This document shows, piece after piece, positions 37,229 through 44,755 of a stretch of 64,000 nucleotides of DNA. Each line of letters begins with the position of its first letter. Position 1 is the stretch's first letter. Where the stretch lies: NCBI GenBank assembly GCA_040387475.1, contig JAZKDT010000011.1, positions 45,718-109,717 on the forward strand, read 5' to 3'. The notes beneath the pieces are model-generated. The model searched no databases and was not told the origin of the DNA. It saw only the letters and a list, made by a program, of their open reading frames with translations. This stretch comes from UBA4416 sp040387475 (GTDB lineage: Bacteria > Bacteroidota > Bacteroidia > B-17B0 > Aurantibacillaceae). The translations under genes and the position numbers were made by a program.

Positions 37229-37837
37229 ATGTTAAGATCAAAGGGTATATTTTGTCTGTGTTTGGCAGTATGTTTTGCTTGCAAAATTTTGTCGCAGCAC
37301 GATATTAGTAAATATGAACGACGCTGGGCGTTTTTTCATCCCTTTGCAGCTTTTAAAATAAAAGGTCGTTTAAAGCAAGCCATGGTAATTTACCAGGAAG
37401 TAAAAAGTTCTAAGCAACTGGATGATTTTGAAAGTGGAGGAACGCTTGATGCATTTCGCCATTCTTTTTCGATGGCTTATCTTGGTCAAAAAATCAATAT
37501 TAAAAAGTTGCGAAAATTGGGGATAGCGCATGAAAAAGGCAATAAATTAAGTTTTGAAAAAAATAAACTGGAAAACGGCGATAGACCCGATAGCCTTGCC
37601 TGCGAAATGGATCTCAGAAACAACGAGTTGGGATTTTTAATAGGTAGCGCCAATAAAAAACTGGCAATTAACGAATTACGGCTTAAAATGCTCGCCGAAA
37701 TTAAAAGTGGAAATGCATGGATTTTAAAAAGAAATGACAAAAAAGAGTACATTTCATGCAATAACGAGCCTGTTTTGATTAATAATTATGCAAATAAGTG
37801 GTTTTTACCCAAATGCCTCGTTAAAAGCAATCAGTAA
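37229..37837 (+). CDS. exported DUF6973-like protein
   Basis: 202 residues. A signal peptide-like start (Cys-rich hydrophobic stretch, possible cleavage near 'KILSQHD') precedes a domain with 'GTLDAFRHSFSMAYLGQ' and, ~55 residues later, 'SLACEMDLRNNELGFLIG'. This pair of motifs (an Asp-x-x-Arg-His helix and a Met-Asp-Leu-x-Asn-Asn helix) is what I associate with DUF6973, a family of unknown function. The family name is from memory and not checked. It lies upstream of the DUF177-rpmF pair. Confidence 0.65.
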   Translation: MLRSKGIFCLCLAVCFACKILSQHDISKYERRWAFFHPFAAFKIKGRLKQAMVIYQEVKSSKQLDDFESGGTLDAFRHSFSMAYLGQKINIKKLRKLGIAHEKGNKLSFEKNKLENGDRPDSLACEMDLRNNELGFLIGSANKKLAINELRLKMLAEIKSGNAWILKRNDKKEYISCNNEPVLINNYANKWFLPKCLVKSNQ

Positions 37838-37895
37838 TCCACCAGTTTAAACAGCGAAATTCTTTTTAAAAAACGCCCTGTTTTTTTAGGTTTTG

Positions 37896-37925
37896 TTGAT
37901 AAGATTGAAAAAAAGTGTATATTTG
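37896..37925 (+). promoter_or_regulatory. promoter of DUF177-rpmF
   Basis: TTG (37896-37898), exactly 19 bases, then TATATTTG (37918-37925). Both elements match the Bacteroidota consensus fully. The ATG of the DUF177 gene is 23 bases after the -7 box. Confidence 0.8.
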
Positions 37926-37948
37926 CCGTCCATTTTGGGAAATAAGTC

Positions 37949-38479
37949 ATGGGTAAAAGTCAGTACAAAATACAGTTTGGCGGTTTATCAATGGGTGAAC
38001 ACCAATTTGAATTTGAGATTAAAGGAGAGTTCTTTGAACAATTTAGTGAAAGTGAAATAACCGAAGCCGATATACAGGTAAAGGCCAATTTAGTAAAGCA
38101 AAATACGCTCATGCATATTCTGTTTACTTTTGAAGGTACTGTCAAACTAGCTTGCGACCGTTGTTTAACTGATTATAACTGCCCGGTATTTGGGCAGGAA
38201 AAATTAGTTGTTAAGCACGGTAATCCCGAAGAAAGTAACGATGAAATATTGGTACTTAAAGAAGGGGTAGAGGAAGCAAATTTTGCGCAATATCTTTACG
38301 AATATGTTGAGCTGTCAATTCCAAGCCGTAGAGTGCCTTGTGAAGATGAAGACCTGGATATTGATGTTGATTGCGATGAAGAAACTTTAGCTAAATATAA
38401 CGAACTAAAAACAGAAGAAGAACCGAGTGAAAATCCCGAATGGGATAAATTAAAGAATATAAAGTTTAACAATAATTAA
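37949..38479 (+). CDS. DUF177 (YceD-family) protein
   Basis: 176 residues. The DUF177/YceD family sits next to rpmF in most bacteria and is needed for normal 23S rRNA levels. Seen: the metal-binding-like Cys region C69-C72 in 'LACDRCLTDYNCPV', followed by an acidic C-terminal part 'CEDEDLDIDVDCDEETL'. rpmF follows after 11 bases, and a full-consensus promoter precedes the gene, so the two form one operon. Confidence 0.93.
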   Translation: MGKSQYKIQFGGLSMGEHQFEFEIKGEFFEQFSESEITEADIQVKANLVKQNTLMHILFTFEGTVKLACDRCLTDYNCPVFGQEKLVVKHGNPEESNDEILVLKEGVEEANFAQYLYEYVELSIPSRRVPCEDEDLDIDVDCDEETLAKYNELKTEEEPSENPEWDKLKNIKFNNN

Positions 38480-38490
38480 AATTAAATACC

Positions 38491-38682
38491 ATGCCTAATC
38501 CAAAACGAAAACTATCCAGATCCCGCAGAGACTCTCGTCGTGCAACTTATAAAGCACCAACAATGACGATTGCTAAAGATACAACTACAGGTGAAGCACA
38601 CTTATTTCACCGTGCACACTGGTTTGAAGGGAAACTTTACTACAAAGGAAAAGTAGTAATGGAGAAAGCAGTTAAAGCTTAA
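38491..38682 (+). CDS. rpmF: 50S ribosomal protein L32
   Basis: 63 residues. Typical L32: 'MPNPKRKLSRSRRDSRRATY' then 'TTGEAHLFHRAHWFEGKLYY'. It is a zinc-free form, with no Cys pairs. A terminator follows. In many Bacteroidota fabH and the accB/accC genes come next; here they do not. Confidence 0.98.
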   Translation: MPNPKRKLSRSRRDSRRATYKAPTMTIAKDTTTGEAHLFHRAHWFEGKLYYKGKVVMEKAVKA

Positions 38683-38703
38683 TTTTTTGAATCTTATACA
38701 TTC

Positions 38704-38737
38704 AAAAACCTTCTCGTGAAATCGGGGAGGTTTTTTT
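38704..38737 (+). terminator. terminator after rpmF
   Basis: Twelve-base-pair stem with two G-T pairs (AAAACCTTCTCG at 38705-38716, CGGGGAGGTTTT at 38723-38734), 6-base loop, then T residues. Confidence 0.88.
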
Positions 38738-38750
38738 GTTTAAACTTATA

Positions 38751-38783
38751 AGACCTGTCAGGTTTTAAAAACCTGACAGGTCT
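38751..38783. repeat. perfect 16-base palindrome, REP-like
   Basis: AGACCTGTCAGGTTTT (38751-38766) and its exact reverse complement (38768-38783) around a single A. It lacks a T-tract and follows a complete terminator, so it is not needed to end rpmF transcription. A palindrome of this kind is, to my recollection, repeated in many Bacteroidota genomes. No second copy was found in this window. Confidence 0.85.
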
Positions 38784-38791
38784 GCGAAAAA

Positions 38792-38992
38792 ATGCAATCA
38801 GAAATAAATAAAACCACCTGCCAGCGCTGTCAACAGCCATTTATTTGTAATGCAGCAAATATTGAAGACTGTGCGTGTTCAACAATTAAATTATCATTTG
38901 ATGAAACACAATATATTGTAAAGCAATATTCGAATTGTGTTTGTAATTCCTGTTTATTACTTTTAAAAGATGAATTTTTAGAACAAAAATGA
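38792..38992 (+). CDS. small cysteine-rich CWC-type protein
   Basis: 66 residues with eight or so cysteines: C10 and C13 in 'TTCQRCQQPF', C19, C27 and C29 in 'DCACS', and C49, C51, C54 in 'NCVCNSC'. Spacing resembles the Cys-rich CWC family, which may bind metal, but the central CWC is CAC here. It overlaps the next gene by 4 bases (ATGA), so it is translationally coupled to a ketosynthase gene. Function unknown; it is the first gene of the acyl-chain cluster. Confidence 0.75.
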   Translation: MQSEINKTTCQRCQQPFICNAANIEDCACSTIKLSFDETQYIVKQYSNCVCNSCLLLLKDEFLEQK

Positions 38993-40125
38993 TCTTCACT
39001 TCCTATAGCAATATTATTAGCCCGCTTGGTTTTTCTACTAAAGAAAACTATGAAGCTGTTTGCAGTTCACAAGTGGCAGTCAAAAAAATGGTATTTCCAT
39101 TTTCTAAAGATCCTTTTTGTGTCGCTAAAATAAACGATCAACTAATCGACCAATGTTTTGATGCCTTAGGTAGCTTTAATCCTGCAACAAAACTCGAAAA
39201 ATTAAGTGTGTTGTCAATCAACGATGTGTTAATTCAAAGCGGTATTGATACACAAGACGATAGAACTTTGTTGATATATTCAACAACCAAAGGTAATATT
39301 GATATTTTGGAGAACCGTTATAAAGACATTGATGCCAAACGCATCTATTTGCCAGTATTTGCCAGCTATTTACAATCGCATTTTAAATTAAAACATGCAC
39401 CGCTAGTTTTATCTAATGCCTGCATTTCAGGAATTTTAGCAATCATCATTGCTAAACGGTTTATTGAACAAGGATATTATGATAATGTATTAGTGTGCGG
39501 CGGAGATATTTTATCTGAATTTACCATCAGTGGATTTAAATCCTTTAATGCTATGAGCGCCGAACCCAGCAAACCGTTTGATGCTAAACGTACAGGAATT
39601 AATTTAGGAGAAGCTGTAGCCACTATTTTAATAACGAATAAGAAGGAATTAGCCCAACCTTACAATGCCCAAATTATTAGTGGAGCTTCCGCTAATGATG
39701 CCAACCATATTTCGGGGCCGTCGCGTACCGGTGATGGTTTATTTCAATGCCTGGAAGAAATAAAAACGGAAAATAAAGAAGAGATAGGATTTATTTCGGC
39801 ACATGGAACAGCTACGCCATTTAATGATGAAATGGAATCCATTGCTTTTGACCGTGCTGGTTTAAATACGATTCCGGTGAATAGCTTAAAAGGCTATTAC
39901 GGGCACACTTTAGGTGCAGCGGGCGTTCTTGAAACCATTTTGTCTTTAGAATCCATGAATCATCAACGGCTAATTAAGTCAGAAGGATTTGAAACGAAAG
40001 GGTTTAGTGGAAATATTACAATGATTGATTCCCACACAAATAAGTCATTTACGTCATTTATAAAAACAGCATCGGGTTTTGGAGGTTGTAATGCAGCAGC
40101 TTTATTTAAAAAAATAAGCAATTAG
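38989..40125 (+). CDS. beta-ketoacyl-ACP synthase (first copy in the cluster)
   Basis: 378 residues with the thiolase-type ketosynthase fold. Catalytic residues are visible: C145 in 'VLSNACISGILA', H272 in 'SAHGTATPFNDE' and H306 in 'GYYGHTLGAAGVLE'. It should therefore condense malonyl-ACP with an acyl chain. The N-terminal region is divergent ('MIFTSYSNIISPLGFST') and the protein is a little shorter than FabF (~410). The short Cys-less partner starts 1 base after its stop. Likely part of a specialised acyl/polyene pathway rather than housekeeping fatty-acid synthesis; this is inference from context. Confidence 0.88.
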   Translation: MIFTSYSNIISPLGFSTKENYEAVCSSQVAVKKMVFPFSKDPFCVAKINDQLIDQCFDALGSFNPATKLEKLSVLSINDVLIQSGIDTQDDRTLLIYSTTKGNIDILENRYKDIDAKRIYLPVFASYLQSHFKLKHAPLVLSNACISGILAIIIAKRFIEQGYYDNVLVCGGDILSEFTISGFKSFNAMSAEPSKPFDAKRTGINLGEAVATILITNKKELAQPYNAQIISGASANDANHISGPSRTGDGLFQCLEEIKTENKEEIGFISAHGTATPFNDEMESIAFDRAGLNTIPVNSLKGYYGHTLGAAGVLETILSLESMNHQRLIKSEGFETKGFSGNITMIDSHTNKSFTSFIKTASGFGGCNAAALFKKISN

Positions 40126-40126
40126 T

Positions 40127-40774
40127 ATGAACTCAATTATTTCATACGCGCACATAAAACATAACCGGGTTTCGGTTAACGGAGAGATTATCTTTCAATC
40201 CCCCGATACATTATCGTTATCCGAATTTTTATCTGAAGCTTATAAGACTCTTGCCATAAGCTATCCTAAATTTCATAAAATGGATCTGCAGTGTAAACTC
40301 GGTTTTTTATGTGCTGAATTTGCTATAAAGGAAACGGATTTCTTAGTGGTAAACGATCTTGCTAAAACAGCTATCGTTTTGTCAAATGCTGCATCAAGTT
40401 TAGAAACAGATAGAATGCATCAGAATTCCATTAATGATAAAACAAATTATTTTCCTTCGCCAGCTGTGTTTGTATATACCTTGCCCAATATTACCATCGG
40501 CGAACTAGCCATCAAACACAAAATTACCGGAGAAAACGCCTTTTTCGTAACCGAAGGTTTAGATGCAGGCTTATTAGCGAATTATGTGAACATGCTCTTA
40601 AGTGACGCTACAGAAGCCGCCATAGCGGGGTGGGTGGAAGTAGACGGCACCAACTTTGAAGCCTTTATTTTTTTGGCTCAAAAGGCAGAAAATATAAATA
40701 AAAACTGTATTTTTAAACCTCTTAATCAATCAAGTGTTATAACTATATACAACCAAACGCAATGGACGCATTAA
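40127..40774 (+). CDS. short ketosynthase-like protein without active-site Cys
   Basis: 215 residues, about half a ketosynthase. It has 'PSPAVFVYTLPNITIGELAI' and 'GENAFFVTEGLDAGLLANYV', which match the N-terminal ketosynthase-like domain (PF13723 type) found in aryl-polyene and flexirubin gene clusters. The nucleophile position holds no Cys, so it is not a condensing enzyme by itself. By analogy with chain-length-factor partners it may pair with the neighbouring ketosynthase. It overlaps the ACP gene by 13 bases. Family membership is my reading and not a search result. Confidence 0.7.
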   Translation: MNSIISYAHIKHNRVSVNGEIIFQSPDTLSLSEFLSEAYKTLAISYPKFHKMDLQCKLGFLCAEFAIKETDFLVVNDLAKTAIVLSNAASSLETDRMHQNSINDKTNYFPSPAVFVYTLPNITIGELAIKHKITGENAFFVTEGLDAGLLANYVNMLLSDATEAAIAGWVEVDGTNFEAFIFLAQKAENINKNCIFKPLNQSSVITIYNQTQWTH

Positions 40775-41019
40775 TCGAAAAATTAAAAGGACAAATTATT
40801 GAACAGCTTAATTTAGCAGAAGTAAAACCGGAAGAAATCAATCCGGATTCTCCATTATTTGGAGAAGGTTTAGGGTTAGATTCTATTGATGCTTTGGAGT
40901 TAATTGTATTGTTAGAAAAACATTATGGTATCAAGATCCAGGATCCTAAGGATGGAAAAACAATTTTTCAGTCTTTAAGAACAATGGCAGAATACATTCA
41001 GTCTCAAGGTAAATCTTAA
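40762..41019 (+). CDS. acyl carrier protein
   Basis: 85 residues. The phosphopantetheine site is S41 in 'GLGLDSIDALELIVLLEKHY'. It is acidic and helical, with a Lys-rich end. The sequence differs from housekeeping AcpP (for example 'GIKIQDPKDGKTIFQSLRTM'), so it is most likely dedicated to the surrounding ketosynthases. It overlaps the previous gene by 13 bases and is 6 bases from the next. Confidence 0.93.
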   Translation: MDALIEKLKGQIIEQLNLAEVKPEEINPDSPLFGEGLGLDSIDALELIVLLEKHYGIKIQDPKDGKTIFQSLRTMAEYIQSQGKS

Positions 41020-41025
41020 AGTATA

Positions 41026-42219
41026 TTGTCTCAAAAAGTTTATATAACCGGGTTAGGGATGATTTCGGCTATTGGAAACAATGTGCCGGAATGTTTTACA
41101 TCTCTTTCTAATTCTAAAACCGGAATTGGAAAGATCAACCATTTAACAACCCGTTATAAAGACGAATTTTTAGCCGGCGAAATAAAATTGTCTAATGAAG
41201 AGTTAGCTGATTTGGTTGGCGATCATAACCCAGACTTAAATCGTAATTCGTATATCGCTATGTTAGCGGCAAAAGAAGCGGTACTGCATTCTGGAATTGA
41301 TACAAACGATGGTTTGCGCACAGGTGTTATTTCATCAACAACCGTTGCGGGTATGAGTAAAACGGAACTTTACTACAAAGACCTGTTTGAAAGCGATGAG
41401 CATTTGGATGTGCTGGATACTCATGATTGTGGTGATAGTACCGAACGCATAGCAGACTATTTGGGTAATGTAGATTATGTGACTACTATTTCTACAGCTT
41501 GTTCCTCTGCAGCCAATGCCATAATGCTGGGCTGCCGCATGATTAAGCACGGGTTGTTGGATAGAGCCGTAGTTGGAGGCGTTGATGCTTTATCCAAATT
41601 TACATTTAATGGATTTAATACATTGATGATCCTTGACAGAGAATGGTGCAAACCATTTGATGAGAATAGAAAAGGGTTAAATTTAGGTGAAGGCGCTGCT
41701 TTTTTAGTGATTGAAGGCGAAGAAGCACTTAAAAAACGCTCAGGAAAAGCTTTGGCAGAGATAGTTGGTTACGCTAATACAAACGACGCTTATCATCAAA
41801 CGGCATCATCGCCCGAGGGATACGGCGCTACAGAAGCTATCAAGCAAGCATTGGAAATGAGCGGACTTAAACCCACAGATATTGATTACATTAATATGCA
41901 TGGAACAGGAACGCCTAATAACGATATGTCCGAAAGCATGGCAGCCAAAGCTGTATTCGGGGATAGCGTTCCGAAATTTAGTTCAACCAAAGCGTTCACG
42001 GGTCATACTTTAGCCGCAGCCGCCAGTATCGAAGCCGTTATAGCAGTTTTGTCCATCCAGCACAGCATGATATTTCCTAATCTCAATTTCTCTACACCAA
42101 TCGAAGGAATGAATTTAATTCCCGAAACTCAATTGGTGAATACACCCGTAAACACAGTTCTTTCCAACTCATTTGGTTTTGGCGGAAATTGTTCATCTCT
42201 AATTATTAAGAAAGTATAA
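41026..42219 (+). CDS. beta-ketoacyl-ACP synthase (second copy, FabF-like)
   Basis: 397 residues, a complete ketosynthase. C159 in 'TISTACSSAANAIM', H292 in 'NMHGTGTPNNDMSES' and H327 in 'AFTGHTLAAAASIEA' form the Cys-His-His set. The N-terminus 'VYITGLGMISAIGNNV' is typical. The start is TTG 41026; no ATG or GTG fits. It follows the ACP by 6 bases and precedes a Cys-less ketosynthase-like gene by 2 bases, the order of a KS/chain-length-factor pair. Confidence 0.93.
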   Translation: MSQKVYITGLGMISAIGNNVPECFTSLSNSKTGIGKINHLTTRYKDEFLAGEIKLSNEELADLVGDHNPDLNRNSYIAMLAAKEAVLHSGIDTNDGLRTGVISSTTVAGMSKTELYYKDLFESDEHLDVLDTHDCGDSTERIADYLGNVDYVTTISTACSSAANAIMLGCRMIKHGLLDRAVVGGVDALSKFTFNGFNTLMILDREWCKPFDENRKGLNLGEGAAFLVIEGEEALKKRSGKALAEIVGYANTNDAYHQTASSPEGYGATEAIKQALEMSGLKPTDIDYINMHGTGTPNNDMSESMAAKAVFGDSVPKFSSTKAFTGHTLAAAASIEAVIAVLSIQHSMIFPNLNFSTPIEGMNLIPETQLVNTPVNTVLSNSFGFGGNCSSLIIKKV

Positions 42220-42221
42220 TT

Positions 42222-43283
42222 TTGATAAAGGCTTACATAGACGGAACAGGGTGTATCTCAGCACAAAACTCTATTGACAACGAATGGTTTTTTGATTCGG
42301 TTAATTTAGCTAAAGGAGATTATTTTGATGCGGTAGAGCCTTCTTATAAAGAATACATTGCTCCTAATTTATTACGCCGGATGGGTCGCGCCATTAAAAT
42401 GGGTGTAGCGGCAGCTAATCTTGCTATTAAACAAGCCGAAGCCACAAAAGTTGACGCCATTATTACCGGAACCGGCCTGGGTTGTTTTGAGGACAGTGAG
42501 CGTTTTTTATTAGCGCTACTAAACAACGATGAACAGTTTTTAACCCCTACTTCGTTTATTCAATCTACTCATAATACAGTAGGTTCGCAGATAGCGTTGA
42601 TCATGAAATGCCATGACTACAATTTTACCTACGTTCATAGAGGATTTTCATTTGAAAGTACCTTACAGGATGCCATGATGTTATTTGCGGAAGGAAAAGA
42701 AACGATATTAGTGGGAGGAATAGAAGAACATACACCTAACTTCATTTTACTAAACAGAAAGGCACATAAATTTCAGGATCAAAAAACCGGCTCTGCCTTT
42801 TGGAATTCTACTACTCAGGGAATTCAAATGAGCGAAGGAACCGCTTTTTTTGTGTTGAACAAAACCAAGAGTGAAAAGAGTTTAGCGAGTTTGGATGGTA
42901 TTCAAACGCTTTATAAACCAAAAAATGAAGAAGAGATCTTTCATAAAATTACAGCATTTCTTAGGGCGCATGATTTAACTTTATCGCAAATCGATGTTAC
43001 GTTAATGGGCTTTAGCGGCGATGTTAACTTTGATAGTAAACTTCAAAAACTATTACCCTCTATCGAAAAACAATCTATAGCTGCCTGTTATAAAAATGTT
43101 TCAGGAGAGTATCATACGGCTTCAGCATTTGCCATGTGGACAGCTACAAAAATTATTGAAAAACAACAGTTGCCAAAGGTATTATCTATTTCGGGTAAAG
43201 TACCTTCTAAGGTAAAACATGTTTTAATCGTTAACCAGTACCTGGATATCAATTATTCATTTACCTTATTGAGTCAATGCTAA
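42222..43283 (+). CDS. ketosynthase-like protein lacking catalytic residues (chain-length-factor-like)
   Basis: 353 residues with a ketosynthase fold. 'TSFIQSTHNTVGSQIALI' and 'HRGFSFESTLQDAMMLF' align with the region before and at the nucleophile, but the Cys is absent. The first catalytic His motif is replaced by 'MGFSGDVNFDSK'; a possible second one remains in 'GEYHTASAFAMW'. It cannot be a standard condensing enzyme and is best read as a non-catalytic partner of the preceding ketosynthase. The start is TTG 42222. It overlaps the deacetylase gene by 7 bases. Confidence 0.8.
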   Translation: MIKAYIDGTGCISAQNSIDNEWFFDSVNLAKGDYFDAVEPSYKEYIAPNLLRRMGRAIKMGVAAANLAIKQAEATKVDAIITGTGLGCFEDSERFLLALLNNDEQFLTPTSFIQSTHNTVGSQIALIMKCHDYNFTYVHRGFSFESTLQDAMMLFAEGKETILVGGIEEHTPNFILLNRKAHKFQDQKTGSAFWNSTTQGIQMSEGTAFFVLNKTKSEKSLASLDGIQTLYKPKNEEEIFHKITAFLRAHDLTLSQIDVTLMGFSGDVNFDSKLQKLLPSIEKQSIAACYKNVSGEYHTASAFAMWTATKIIEKQQLPKVLSISGKVPSKVKHVLIVNQYLDINYSFTLLSQC

Positions 43284-44014
43284 GGTTTTTACCTACAACG
43301 ATTATTTTTATTTTAGGCGTGGTTGCCTTTTTTTGTTTACAGTCATTATGTCATTTAAGCTATCTGTATTTAGTTATCTGGATAAATCTGTTTGGCGTTC
43401 TTCAATTTTGCGGAGCTTATTTTATTGGATTAAATTTTCATTTAAAATCTGTCAATTCTTTAAACACTTCAGAAAAAAAAGTACTATTAACATTCGATGA
43501 TGGCCCGCATGAAAATACCATGGGGGTTTTAGATGTCTTAAAAAAATATGATGTTAAAGCGGTGTTCTTTATTATCGGAAAGAATATACAGAACAACGAG
43601 GCAACCCTAAAGCAAATAGTGGCTGATGGCCATCTGATTGGTAATCATAGTTTCTCTCATCATAACTGGATAGATGTTTGGTCTACAACGAAAGTGACCA
43701 ATGATTTTTCAGCCTGTGATAATTTAATACAGCAGTTTCAGTCGTCTAAATTATTTCGCCCACCTTATGGTGTTACCAATCCCAATATAGCAAAGGCCGT
43801 TAAAACATTAAAATTGAAATCTATGGGTTGGAATGTACGTAGCTATGACACCAGTATTAAGGATGTAGACAAAATAAAACACCGCATACTGTCACAACTA
43901 AAACCGGGAGCCATTATTTTATTACATGATCGTTTGGATTTTATGCCGGAACTATTGGAAACATTGATTCCTGAAATTAAGGAAAAAGGTTACGGGTTTG
44001 CAGAACTTTCTTAA
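43277..44014 (+). CDS. membrane-anchored polysaccharide deacetylase (NodB domain)
   Basis: 245 residues. Two membrane helices (about 5-27 and 30-53) are followed by a NodB-homology domain. Motifs: 'LTFDDGPHENT' with D74 and D75, 'GNHSFSHHNW' with metal ligands H124 and H128, 'FRPPYGVTNPNI', 'SMGWNVRSYD' and 'IILLHDR'. Such enzymes remove N- or O-acetyl groups from sugars; the substrate is unknown. It is the last gene of the ketosynthase cluster and overlaps the gene before it, so it is probably functionally linked. Its stop is 8 bases from that of a convergent gene. Confidence 0.9.
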   Translation: MLRFLPTTIIFILGVVAFFCLQSLCHLSYLYLVIWINLFGVLQFCGAYFIGLNFHLKSVNSLNTSEKKVLLTFDDGPHENTMGVLDVLKKYDVKAVFFIIGKNIQNNEATLKQIVADGHLIGNHSFSHHNWIDVWSTTKVTNDFSACDNLIQQFQSSKLFRPPYGVTNPNIAKAVKTLKLKSMGWNVRSYDTSIKDVDKIKHRILSQLKPGAIILLHDRLDFMPELLETLIPEIKEKGYGFAELS

Positions 44015-44022
44015 ATTGAGCG

Positions 44023-44739
44023 TTATGGCTTAATCTTTATACTGGATTTGTAACTTTCTAATGTACTGATAAATGAATAATCTTTACCACCAAAATTTTC
44101 AATAGTTGCATTACTTAACGTTAATAATATAGTGCAGCCGGAAACGGTTGGCTGGAGTATACTTAATTCAGCAGCCGAAAAAGTATAACTGGTTTGATTG
44201 ACTGTCATTGTTTTAAAAACACTATTCGCAGCATCTGCAATTTCTATATGTATAGTGGAATTTGAAAAGTTACTTAACCCGTTCACATGAATAGTAAAAC
44301 CGTTACTAAGGGAAAAAGAATCAGGCAGTTGCGCATTTCCCGTAAACACAGGATAATTAGGCGTAAACGTATAATTAATAACAGGAACGTTGGAGCTCCC
44401 GCTTACAACCCAAACCGAATTAGTGTGGTGAATATTTGATGAATACAACGAATAATAATCCGTGTTATTAATCAAAGGTGTTCCATTAAAGCTAATTGTT
44501 CCGGCATTTACAATTGTTGCCCCGGGATTAGCTGTATTTGTATAGAAAAAAGCTGACACTACGCTATCGGATCCGGTAAGGATATTACCGGTATAGATCT
44601 GATAATAAACAGTCGCTAAACTTCCATAAGTGTAATTAGTGGTTGTATTAACGGGAGTCGGAATTGGATCGGGACTCTCTTTTTTTTTGCATGAAATTAA
44701 AACGCACAACAATAAAATATAGGCTGCAAATTTTATCAT
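44023..44739 (-). CDS. lipoprotein of unknown function
   Basis: 238 residues. The signal peptide ends in a lipobox 'VLISCKKK' (C17), so it is a lipoprotein. A Pro-rich linker follows, then a Ser/Thr/Asn-rich, beta-rich body. I do not recognise a family. It starts 16 bases after the stop of the giant PKD protein on the same strand, so the two are probably co-transcribed and may act together at the surface. Confidence 0.7.
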   Translation of the reverse strand: MIKFAAYILLLCVLISCKKKESPDPIPTPVNTTTNYTYGSLATVYYQIYTGNILTGSDSVVSAFFYTNTANPGATIVNAGTISFNGTPLINNTDYYSLYSSNIHHTNSVWVVSGSSNVPVINYTFTPNYPVFTGNAQLPDSFSLSNGFTIHVNGLSNFSNSTIHIEIADAANSVFKTMTVNQTSYTFSAAELSILQPTVSGCTILLTLSNATIENFGGKDYSFISTLESYKSSIKIKP

Positions 44740-44755
44740 ATTAATTTACTTATGG

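Noticed and set aside
38751..38783. The palindrome as the rpmF terminator.
   Set aside because: A complete terminator with T-tract already lies at 38704-38737; the palindrome has none.
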